Shown here in pieces: positions 50,101 to 62,000 of a DNA stretch of 64,000 bases. Position 1 is the stretch's first letter; every line of letters starts with the position of its first letter. Under the pieces are notes generated by a model, which had not been told where the DNA came from, ran no database searches, and was given only the letters and a program-made list of their open reading frames with translations. The DNA is from Hydractinia symbiolongicarpus (taxonomy: Eukaryota; Cnidaria; Hydrozoa; Anthoathecata; Hydractiniidae), in contig NC_079887.1 of NCBI RefSeq assembly GCF_029227915.1, positions 3,534,001 through 3,598,000 on the forward strand, in the 5' to 3' direction. A program made the position numbers and the translations under genes.

Positions 50101-51960
50101 ATATAAAGAAAGTACCCAGGGAGTAAACTCATTTGCCGAACGATTTTTTAAATTATTATTTCACTACTAAAGCCCATGAGACTTGTTGTTTTTAAAAATG
50201 TTTTTATTTTTGATGAGACGTTGAATAAAAGAAGTTTAATCGCCGGCAAACGAAAACCCGCGATTTCCCGTAAATCCCGGGCTTGGCCCGTATAGTCAAA
50301 AGTATACAAAGAAAGTACCTAGGGAGAAAACTCATTTCCCGAACGATTTTTTAAATTATTATTTCACTAATAAAGCCCATGAGACTTGTTGTTTTTAAAA
50401 ATGTTTTCATTTTTGATGAGACGCTGAATAAAAGAAGTTTAATCGCCCTCAAACGAAAGCCCGCGATTTCCCGTAAATCCCAGGCTTGGCCCGTATAGTT
50501 GAATGTATATAAAGAAAGTACCCAGGGAGTAAACCCATTTGCCGAACGATTTTTTAAATTATTATTTCACTACTAAAGCCCATGAGACTTGTTGTATTTA
50601 AAAATGTTTTCATTTTTGATGAGACGCTGAATAAAAGAAGTTTAATCGCCGGCAAACGAAAACCCGCGATTTCCCGTAAATCCCGGGCTTGGCCCGTATA
50701 GTCAAAAGTATACAAAGAAAGTACCTAGGGAGAAAACTCATTTCCCGAACGATTTTTTGAATTATTTTTTCACCACTAAAACGCATGAGACTTGTTGTTT
50801 TCAAAAGTGTTTTCATTTTTGATGAGACGCTGAATAAAAGAAGTTTAATTGCCGGCAAACGAAAACCCGCGATTTCCCGTAAATCCCAGGCTTGGCCCGT
50901 ATAGTTGAATGTATATAAAGAAAGTACCCAGGGAGTAAACTGATTTGACGAACGATTTTTTAAATTATTTCTGCACCACTAGAACGAATGAGACTTGTAG
51001 TTTTCAAAAATGTTTTCATTTTTAATGAGACGCTTAATGAAAGAGGGTTAATCGCCGGCAAACGAAAACTCGCGATTTCCCGTGAATCCCGGGCTTGTCC
51101 CGTATAGTCGAATGTATACAAAGAAAGTGCCCTGTGAGTAAACTCATTTCCAGAACGATTTTTTAAATTATTATTTCACCACTAAAGCCCATGAGACTTG
51201 TAGTTTTTAAAAATGTTTTCATTTTTGATGAGACGCTAAATAAAAGGAGTTTAATCGCCGGCAAACGAAAACCTGCGATTTCCCGTAAATCCCTGACTCG
51301 GCCCGTATAGTCAAAAGTATACAAAGAAAGTACCCAGGGAGAAAACTCATTTCCCGAACGATTTTTTGAATTATTTTTTCACCACTAAAACGCATGAGAC
51401 TTGTAGTTTTCAAAAGTGTTTTCATTTTTGATGAGACGCTGAATAAAAGAAGTTTAATTGCCGGCAAACGAAAACCCGCGATTTCCCGTAAATTCCGGGC
51501 TTGGCCCGTATAGTTGAATGTATATAAAGAAAGTACCCAGGGAGTAAACTCATTTGCCGAACGATTTTTTAAATTATTATTTCACTACTAAAGCCCATGA
51601 GACTTGTTGTTTTTAAAAATGTTTTTATTTTTGATGAGACGCTGAATAAAAGAAGTTTAATCGCCGGCAAACGAAAACCCGCGATTTCCCGTAAATCCCG
51701 GGCTTGGCCCGTATAGTCAAAAGTATACAAAGAGAGTACCTAGGGAGAAAACTCATTTCCCGAACGATTTTTTGAATTATTTTTTCACCACTAAAACGCA
51801 TGAAACTTGTTGTTTTTAAAAATGTTTTCATTTTTGATGAGACGCTGAATAAAAGAAGTTTAATTGCCAGCAAACGAAAACCCGCGATTTCCCGTAAATC
51901 CCAGGCTTGGCCCGTATAGTTGAATGTATATAAAGAAAGTACCCAGGGAGTAAACTGATT
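41140..51960 (-). repeat. 23-monomer HOR, about 2.3 tandem units of 4,667 bp
   Basis: 41,140-47,293 matches 45,807-51,960 at an offset of 4,667 bp (23 x 203 minus 2). This gives units at about 41,140-45,806 and 45,807-50,473, then a partial third. Shared rare markers include a 1-bp deletion (gaacgatttttaaatt near 43,240 and 47,907), atgtttccattttt, cgaacacccgc, tttgataagacg, and the ccctcaaacgaaagccc monomer. The match ends near 51,960-52,240 where the next duplication begins. Confidence 0.87.
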
Positions 51961-53473
51961 TCCCGAACGATTTTTTAAATTATTTCTGCACCACTAGAAC
52001 GAATGAGACTTGTAGTTTTCAAAAATGTTTTCATTTTTAATGAGACGCTTAATGAAAGAGGGTTAATCGCCGGCAAACGAAAACTCGCGATTTCCCGTGA
52101 ATCCCGGGCTTGTCCCGTATAGTCGAATGTATACAAAGAAAGTGCCCTGTGAGTAAACTCATTTCCAGAACGATTTTTTAAATTATTATTTCACCACTAA
52201 AGCCCATGAGACTTGTAGTTTTTAAAAATGTTTTCATTTTTGATGAGAAGCTAAATAAAAGAAGTTTAATTGCCGGCAAACGAAAACCCGCGATTTCCCG
52301 TAAATTCCGGGCTTGGCCCGTATAGTTGAATGTATATAAAGAAAGTACCCAGGGAGTAAACTCATTCGCCGAACGATTTTTTAAATTATTATTTCACTAC
52401 TAAAGCCCATGAGACTTGTTGTTTTTAAAAATGTTTTCATTTTTGATGAGACGCTGAATAAAAGAAGTTTAATCGCCGGCAAACGAAAACCCGCGATTTC
52501 CCGTAAATCCCGGGCTTGGCCCGTATAGTCAAAAGTATACAAAGAAAGTACCTAGGGAGAAAACTCATTTCCCGAACGATTTTTTGAATTATTTTTTCAC
52601 CACTAAAACGCATGAGACTTGTAGTTTTCAAAAGTGTTTTCATTTTTGATGAGACGCTGAATAAAAGAAGTTTAATTGCCGGCAAACGAAAACCCGCGAT
52701 TTCCCGTAAATTCCGGGCTTGGCCCGTATAGTTGAATGTATATAAAGAAAGTACCCAGGGAGTAAACTCATTTGCCGAACGATTTTTTAAATTATTATTT
52801 CACTACTAAAGCCCATGAGACTTGTTGTTTTTAAAAATGTTTTTATTTTTGATGAGACGCTGAATAAAAGAAGTTTAATCGCCGGCAAACGAAAACCCGC
52901 GATTTCCCGTAAATCCCGGGCTTGGCCCGTATAGTCAAAAGTATACAAAGAAAGTACCTAGGGAGAAAACTCATTTCCCGAACGATTTTTTGAATTATTT
53001 TTTCACCACTAAAACGCATGAAACTTGTTGTTTTTAAAAATGTTTTCATTTTTGATGAGACGCTGAATAAAAGAAGTTTAATTGCCGGCAAACGAAAACC
53101 CGCGATTTCCCGTAAATCCCAGGCTTGGCCCGTATAGTTGAATGTATATAAAGAAAGTACCCAGGGAGTAAACTGATTTCCCGAACGATTTTTTAAATTA
53201 TTTCTGCACCACTAGAACGAATGAGACTTGTAGTTTTCAAAAATGTTTTCATTTTTAATGAGACGCTTAATGAAAGAGGGTTAATCGCCGGCAAACGAAA
53301 ACTCGCGATTTCCCGTGAATCCCGGGCTTGTCCCGTATAGTCGAATGTATACAAAGAAAGTGCCCTGTGAGTAAACTCATTTCCAGAACGATTTTTTAAA
53401 TTATTATTTCACCACTAAAGCCCATGAGACTTGTAGTTTTTAAAAATGTTTTCATTTTTGATGAGAAGCTAAA
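51480..53473 (-). repeat. 6-monomer duplication (offset 1,218 bp)
   Basis: 51,480-52,255 matches 52,698-53,473 at an offset of 1,218 bp (6 x 203). Two rare markers confirm it: gcatgaaacttg at about 51,799 and 53,017, and gatgagaagcta at about 52,243 and 53,461. The copies diverge right after the second marker. Confidence 0.82.
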
Positions 53474-54179
53474 TAAAAGGAGTTTAATCGCCGGCAAACG
53501 AAAACCTGCGATTTCCCGTAAATCCCTGACTCGGCCCGTATAGTCAAAAGTATACAAAGAAAGTACCCAGGGAGAAAACTCATTTCCCGAACGATTTTTT
53601 GAATTATTTTTTCACCACTAAAACGCATTAGACTTGTAGTTTTCAAAAGTGTTTTCATTTTTGATGAGACGCTGAATAAAAGAAGTTTAATTGCCGGCAA
53701 ACGAAAACCCGCGATTTCCCGTAAATTCCGGGCTTGGCCCGTATAGTTGAATGTATATAAAGAAAGTACCCAGGGAGTAAACTCATTCGCCGAACGATTT
53801 TTTAAATTATTATTTCACTACTAAAGCCCATGAGACTTGTTGTTTTTAAAAATGTTTTCATTTTTGATGAGACGCTGAATAAAAGAAGTTTAATCGCCGG
53901 CAAACGAAAACCCGCGATTTCCCGTAAATCCCGGGCTTGGCCCGTATAGTCAAAAGTATACAAAGAAAGTACCTAGGGAGAAAACTCATTTCCCGAACGA
54001 TTTTTTGAATTATTTTTTCACCACTAAAACGCATGAGTCTTGTAGTTTTCAAAAGTGTTTTCATTTTTGATGAGACGCTGAATAAAAGAAGTTTAATTGC
54101 CGGCAAACGAAAAACCTCGATTTCCCGTAAATCCCGGGCTTGGCCCGTATAGTTGAATGTATACAAAGAAAGTACCCAG

Positions 54180-57100
54180 GGAGGAAACTGATTTCCCGAA
54201 CGATTTTTTAAATTATTTCTGCACCACTAGAACGAATGAGACTTGTAGTTTTCAAAAATGTTCTCATTTTTAATGAGACGCTTAATGAAAGAGGGTTAAT
54301 CGCCGGCAAACGAAAACTCGCGATTTCCCGTAAATCCCGGGCTTGTCCCGTATAGTCAAAGGTATACAAAGAAAGTACCCAGGGAGTAAACTCATTTTCC
54401 GAACGATTTTTTAAATTATTTTTTTACCACTAAAACGCATGAGACTTGTAGTTTTCAAAAATGTTTTCATTTTTGATGAGACGCTAAATAAAAGGAGTTT
54501 AATCGCCGGCAAACGAAAACCCGCGACTTCCCGTAAATCCCGGACTCGGCCCGTACAGTCAAAAGTATACAAGGAAAGTACCCAGGGAGTAAACTGATTT
54601 CCCGAACGATTTTTTAAATTATTTTTTCACCACTAAAACGCATGAGACTTATAGTTTTCAAAAATGTTTTCATTTTTGATGAGACGCTGAATAAAAGAAG
54701 TTTAATCGCCGGCAAACAAAAACCTGCGATTTCCCGTAAATCCCGGACTCGGCCCGTAAAGTCAAAAGTATACAAAGAAAGTAACCAGGGAGTAAATTGA
54801 TTTCCCGAACGATTTTTCAAATTATTATTTCACCACTAAAGCCCATGAGACTTGTTGTTTTTAAAAATGTTTTCATTTTTGATGAGACGCTGAATAAAAG
54901 AAGTTTAATCGCCGACAAACGAAAACCCGCGATTTCCCGTAAATCCCGGGCTTGGCCCGTATAGTCAAAAGTATACAAAGAAAGTACCTAAGGAGAAAAC
55001 TCATTTCCCGAACGATTTTTTGAATTATTTTTTCACCACTAAAACGCATGAGACTTGTAGTTTTTAAAAGTGTTTTCATTTTTGATGAGACGCTGAATAA
55101 AAGAAGTTTAATTGCCGGCAAACGAAAAACCGCGATTTCCCGTAAATCCCGGGCTTGGCCCGTATAGTTGAATGTATACAAAGAAAGTACCCAGGGAGTA
55201 AACTGATTTCCCGAACGATTTTTTAAATTATTTCTGCACCACTAGAACAAATGAGACTTGTAGTTTTCAAAAATGTTTTCATTTTTAATGAGACGCTTAA
55301 TGAAAGAGGGTTAATCGCCGGCAAACGAAAACTCGCGATTTCCCGTAAATCCCGGGCTTGTCCCGTATAGTCGAATGTATACAAAGAAAGTACCCTGTGA
55401 GTAAACTCATTTCCAGAACGATTTTTTAAATTATTATTTCACCACTAAAGCCCATGAGACTTGTAGTTTTTAAAAATGTTTTCATTTTTGATGAGACGCT
55501 AAATAAAAGGAGTTTAATCGCCGGCAAACGAAAACCCGCGACTTCCCGTAAATCCCGGACTCGGCCGTACAGTCAAAAGTATACAAGGAAAGTACCCAGG
55601 GAGTAAACTGATTTCCCGAACGATTTTTTAAATTATTTTTTCACCACTAAAACGCGTGAGACTTGTAGTTTTCAAAAATGTTTTCATTTTTGATGAGACG
55701 CTGAATAAAAGAAGTTTAATCGCCGGCAAACAAAAACCTGCGATTTCCCGTAAATCCCGGACTCGGCCCGTAAAGTCAAAAGTATACAAAGAAAGTAACC
55801 AGGGAGTAAACTCATTTCCCGAACGATTTTTCAAATTATTATTTCACCACTAAAGCCAATGAGACTTGTAGTTTTTAAAAATGTTTTCATTTTTGATGAG
55901 ACGCTGAATAACAGGAGTTTAATCGCCGGCAAACGAAAACTCGCCATTTCCCGTAAACCCAAGACTCGGCCCGTATAGTCAAAGGTATACAAAGAAAGTA
56001 CCCAGGGAGTAAACTAATTTTCCGAACGATTTTTTAAATTATTTTTTCACCACTAAAACGCATGAGACTTGTAGTTTTCAAAAATGTTTTCATTTTTGAT
56101 GAGACGCTGAATTAAAGAAGTTTAATCGCCGGCAAACGAAAACCTGCGATTTCCCATAAATCCCGGACTCGGCCCGTATAGTCAAAGGTATACAAAGAAA
56201 GTACCCAGGAAGTAAACTCAATTCCCGAACGATTTTTTAAATTATTTTTTCACCACTAAAACGCACGAGACTTGTAGTTTTTAAAAATGTTTTCATTTTT
56301 GATGAGACGCTTAATAAAAGAGGTTTAATCGCCGGCAAACGAAAACCCGCGATTTCCCGTAAATCCCGGAGGTGACCCGTATAGTCGAATGTATATAAAG
56401 AAAGTACCCAGGGAGTAAACTCATTTCCCGAACGATTTTTTCAATTTTTTTTTCACCACTAAAACGCATGAGACTTGTAGTTTTCAAAAATGTTTTCATT
56501 TTTGATGAGACGCTTAATAAAAGAGGTTTAATCGACGGCAAACGAAAACCCGCGATTTCCCGTAAATCCCGGGCTTGGCCCGTATAGTTGAATGTATATA
56601 AAGAAAGTACCCAGGGAGTAAACTGATTTCCCGAACGATTTTTTAAATTATTTTTTCACCACTAGAACGAATGAGACTTGTAGTTTTCAAAAATGTTCTC
56701 ATTTTTAATGAGACGCTTAATGAAAGAGGGTTAATCGCCGGCAAACGAAAACTCGCGATTTCCCGTAAATCCCGGGCTTGTCCCGTATAATCGAATGTAT
56801 ACAAAGAAAGTACCCTGTGAGTAAACTCATTTCCAGAACGATTTTTTAAATTATTATTTCACCACTAAAGCCCATGAGACTTGTAGTTTTTAAAAATGTT
56901 TTCATTTTTGATGAGACGCTAAATAAAAGGAGTTTAATCGCCGGCAAACGAAAACCCGCGACTTCCCGTAAATCCCGGACTCGGCCCGTACAGTCAAAAG
57001 TATACAAGGAAAGTACCCAGGGAGTAAACTGATTTCCCGAACGATTTTTTAAATTATTTTTTCACCACTAAAACGCATGAGACTTGTAGTTTTCAAAAAT

Positions 57101-59030
57101 GTTTTCATTTTTGATGAGACGCTGAATAAAAGAAGTTTAATCGCCGGCAAACAAAAACCTGCGATTTCCCGTAAATCCCGGACTCGGCCCGTAAAGTCAA
57201 AAGTATACAAAGAAAGTAACCAGGGAGTAAATTGATTTCCCGAACGATTTTTCAAATTATTATTTCACCACTAAAGCCCATGAGACTTGTTGTTTTTAAA
57301 AATGTTTTCATTTTTGATGAGACGCTGAATAAAAGAAGTTTAATCGCCGACAAACGAAAACCCGCGATTTCCCGTAAATCCCGGGCTTGGCCCGTATAGT
57401 CAAAAGTATACAAAGAAAGTACCTAAGGAGAAAACTCATTTCCCGAACGATTTTTTGAATTATTTTTTCACCACTAAAACGCATGAGACTTGTAGTTTTC
57501 AAAAGTGTTTTCATTTTTGATGAGACACTGAATAAAAGAAGTTTAATTGCCGGCAAACGAAAAACCGCGATTTTCCGTAAATCCCGGGCTTGGCCCGTAT
57601 AGTTGAATGTATACAAAGAAAGTACCCAGGGAGTAAACTGATTTCCCGAACGATTTTTTAAATTATTTCTCCACCACTAGAACAAATGAGACTTGTAGTT
57701 TTCAAAAATGTTTTCATTTTTAATGAGACGCTTAATGAAAGAGGGTTAATCGCCGGCAAACGAAAACTCGCGATTTCCCGTAAATCCCGGGCTTGTCCCG
57801 TATAGTCGAATGTATACAAAGAAAGTACCCTGTGAGTAAACTCATTTCCAGAACGATTTTTTAAATTATTATTTCACCACTAAAGCCCATGAGACTTGTA
57901 GTTTTTAAAAATGTTTTCATTTTTGATGAGACGCTAAATAAAAGGAGTTTAATCGCCGGCAAACGAAAACCTGCGACTTCCCGTAAATCCCGGACTCGGC
58001 CGTACAGTCAAAAGTATACAAGGAAAGTACCCAGGGAGTAAACCGATTTCCCGAACGATTTTTTAAATTATTTTTTCACCACTAAAACGCGTGAGACTTG
58101 TAGTTTTCAAAAATGTTTTCATTTTTGATGAGACGCTGAATAAAAGAAGTTTAATCGCCGGCAAACAAAAACCTGCGATTTCCCGTAAATCCCGGACTCG
58201 GCCCGTAAAGTCAAAAGTATACAAAGAAAGTAACCAGGGAGTAAACTCATTTCCCGAACGATTTTTCAAATTTTTATTTCACCACTAAAGCCAATGAGAC
58301 TTGTAGTTTTTAAAAATGTTTTCATTTTTGATGAGACGCTGAATAACAGGAGTTTAATCGCCGGCAAACGAAAACTCGCCATTTCCCGTAAACCCAAGAC
58401 TCGGCCCGTATAGTCAAAAGTATACAAAGAAAGTACCCAGGGAGTAAACTCATTTTCCGAACGATTTTTTAAATTATTTTTTCACCACTAAAACGCATGA
58501 GACTTGTAGTTTTCAAAAATGTTTTCATTTTTGATGAGACGCTGAATTAAAGAAGTTTAATCGCCGGCAAACGAAAACCTGCGATTTCCCATAAATCCCG
58601 GACTCGGCCCGTATAGTCAAAGGTATACAAAGAAAGTACCCAGGAAGTAAACTCAATTCCCGAACGGTTTTTTAAATTATTTTTTCACCACTAAAACGCA
58701 CGAGACTTGTAGTTTTTAAAAATGTTTTCATTTTTGATGAGACGCTTAATAAAAGAGGTTTAATCGCCGGCAAACGAAAACCCGCGATTTCCCGTAAATC
58801 CCGGAGGTGGCCCGTATAGTCGAATGTATATAAAGAAAGTACCCAGGGAGTAAACTCATTTCCCGAACGATTTTTTCAATTTTTTTTTCACCACTAAAAC
58901 GCATGAGACTTGTAGTTTTCAAAAATGTTTTCATTTTTGATGAGACGCTTAATAAAAGAGGTTTAATCGACGGCAAACGAAAACCCGCGATTTCCCGTAA
59001 ATCCCGGGCTTGGCCCGTATAGTCGAATGT
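54180..59030 (-). repeat. 12-monomer HOR, fourth locus (2 x 2,435 bp)
   Basis: About 54,180-56,600 is repeated at 56,615-59,030, offset 2,435 bp. Shared rare markers are aatgttctcattttt (54,258 and 56,693), cggccgtacag (1-bp deletion near 55,564 and 58,000), aacgcgtgagac, gaataacagg, cacgagac and ctgaattaaag. It is the same spacing as three loci on the other side of the inversion. Confidence 0.85.
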
Positions 59031-62000
59031 ATACAAAGAAAGTACCCTGTGAGTAAACTCATTTCCAGAACAATTTTTTAAATTATTTTTTCACCACTAA
59101 AACGCATAAGACTTGTAGTTTTTAAAAATGTTTTCATTTTTGATGAGACGCAGAATAAAAGAAGTTTAATCGCCGGCAAACGAAAATCCGCGATTTCCCG
59201 TAAATCCCGGGCTTGGCCCGTATAGTCAAAAGTATACAAAGAAAGTACCCAGGGAGTAAACTCATTTCCCGAACGATTTTTTAAATTATTTTTTCACCAC
59301 TAAAACGCATGAGACTTGTAGTTTTCAAAAGTGTTTTCATTTTTGATGAGACGCTGAATAAAAGAAGTTTAATCGCCGGCAAACGAAAACCCGCGATTTC
59401 CCATAAATCCCGGGCTTGGCCCGTATAGTTGAATGTATATAAAGAAAGTACCCAGGGACTAAACTGATTTCCCGAACGATTTTTCAAATTTTTTCTGCAC
59501 CACTAGAACGAATGAGACTTGTAGTTTTAAAAAATGTTTTCATTTTAAATGAGACGCTTAATGAAAGAGGGTTAATCGCCGGCAAACGAAAACTCGCGAT
59601 TTCCCGTAAATCCCGGGCTTGTCCCGTATAGTCGAATGTAAACAAAGAAAGTACCCTGGGAGTAAACTCATTTCCAGAACGATTTTTTAAATTATTATTT
59701 CACCACTAAAGCCCATGAGACTTGTAGTTTTTAAAAATGTTTTCATTTTTGATGAGACGCTGAATAAAAGGAGTTTAATCGCCGGCAAACGAAAACTCGC
59801 GATTTCCCGTAAATCCCGGACTCGGCCCGTATAGTCAAAAGTATACAAGGAAAGTACCCAGGGAGTAAACTGATTTCCCGAACGATTTTTTAAATTATTT
59901 TTTCACCACTAAAACGCATGAGACGTGTAGTTTTTAAAAATGTTTTCATTTTTGATGAGACGCTGAATAAAAGAAGTTTAATCGCCGGCAAACAAAAACC
60001 TGCGATTTCCCGTAAATCCCGGACTCGGCCCGTATAGTCAAAAGTATACAAAGAAACTACCCAGGGAGTAAACTCATTTCCAGAACGATTTTTTAAATTA
60101 TCTTTTCACCACTAAAACGCATGAGACTTGTAGTTTTCAAATATGTTTTCATTTTTGATGAGACGCTGAATAAAAGAAGTTTAATCGCCGGCAAACGAAA
60201 ACCTGCGATTTCCCGTAAATCCCGGACTCGGCCCGTAAAGTCAAAAGTATACAAAGAAAGTAACCAAGGAGTAAACTCATTTCCCGAACGATTTTTTAAA
60301 TTATTTTTTCACCACTAAAACGCATGAGACTTGTAGTTTTCAAAAATGTTTTCATTTTTGATGAGACGCTGAATAAAAGGAGTTTAATCGCCGGCAAACG
60401 AAAACCCGCCATTTCCCGTAAACCCAGGACTCGGCCCGTATAGTCAAAAGTATACAAAGAAAGTACCCAGGGAGTAAACTCATTTCCGAACGATTTTTTA
60501 AATTATTTTTTCACCACTAAAACGCATGAGACTTGTAGTTTTCAAAAGTGTTTTCATTTTTGATGAAACGCTGAATAAAAGAAGTTTAATTGCCGGCAAA
60601 CGAAAATCCGCGATTTCCCGTAAATCCCGGGCTTGGCCCGTATAGTCAAAAGTATACAAAGAAAGTACCCAGGGAGTAAACTCATTTCCCGAACGATTTT
60701 TTAAATTATTTTTTCACCACTAAAACGCATGAGACTTGTAGTTTTCAAAAATGTTTTCATTTTTGATGAGACGCTTAATAAAAGAGGTTTAATCGACGGC
60801 AAACAAAAAACCCGCGATTTCCCGTAAATCCCGGGCTTGGCCCGTATAGTCGAGTGTATACAAAGAAAGTACCCTGTGAGTAAACTCATTTCCAGAACAT
60901 ATTTTTAAATTATTTTTTCACCTCTAAAACGCATAAGACTTGTAGTTTTTAAAAATGTTTTCATTTTTGATGAGACGCAGAATAAAAGAAGTTTAATCGC
61001 CGGCAAACGAAAATCCGCGATTTCCCGTAAATCCCGGGCTTGGCCCGTATAGTCAAAAGTATACAAACAAGTACCCAGGGAGTAAACTCATTTCCCGAAC
61101 GATTTTTTAAATTATTTTTTTACCACTAAAACGCATGAGACTTGTAGTTTTCAAAAGTGTTTTCATTTTTGATGAGATGCTGAATAAAAGAAGTTTAATC
61201 GACGGCAAACGAAAACCCGCGATTTCCCGTAAATCCCGGGCTTGGCCCGTATAGTTGAATGTATATAAAGAAAGTACCCAGGGAGTAAACTGATTTCCCG
61301 AACGATTTTTCAAATTATTTCTGCACCACTAGAACGAATGAGACTTGTAGTTTTAAAAAATGTTTTCATTTTTAATGAGACGCTTAATGAAAGAGGGTTA
61401 ATCGCCGGCAAACGAAAACTCGCGATTTCCTGTAAATCCCGGGCTTGTCCCGTATGGTCGAATGTATACAAAGAAAGTACCCTGGGAGTAAACTCATTTC
61501 CAGAACGATTTTTTAAATTATTATTTCACCACTAAAGCCCATGAGACTTGTAGTTTTTAAAAATGTTTTCATTTTTGATGAGACGCTGAATAAAAAGAGT
61601 TTAATCGCCGGCAAACGAAAACTCGCGATTTCCCGTAAATCCCGGACTCGGCCCGTATAGTCAAAAGTATACAAGGAAAGTACCCAGGGAGTAAACTGAT
61701 TTCCCGAACGATTTTTTAAATTATTTTTTCACCACTAAAACGCATGAGACTTGTAGTTTTCAAAAATGTTTTCATTTTTGATGAGACGCTGAATAAAAGA
61801 AGTTTAATCGCCGGCAAACAAAAACCTGCGATTTCCCGTAAATCCCGGACTCGGCCCGTATAGTCAAAAGTATACAAAGAAACTACCCAGGGAGTAAACT
61901 CATTTCCAGAACGATTTTTTAAATTATCTTTTCACCACTAAAACGCATGAGACTTGTAGTTTTCAAAAATGTTTTCATTTCTGATGAGACGCTGAATAAA

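Noticed and set aside
61975-62000. Hammerhead-ribozyme-like string ctgatgagacgctgaat on the plus strand
   Set aside because: Satellites can encode hammerheads, so I checked. In nearly all monomers this reads ttgatgag, losing the essential C of the CUGAUGA core. Stem II would be a G-U pair or two base pairs, and no flanking stems I and III are evident. The single copy with c is best explained as a point mutation.
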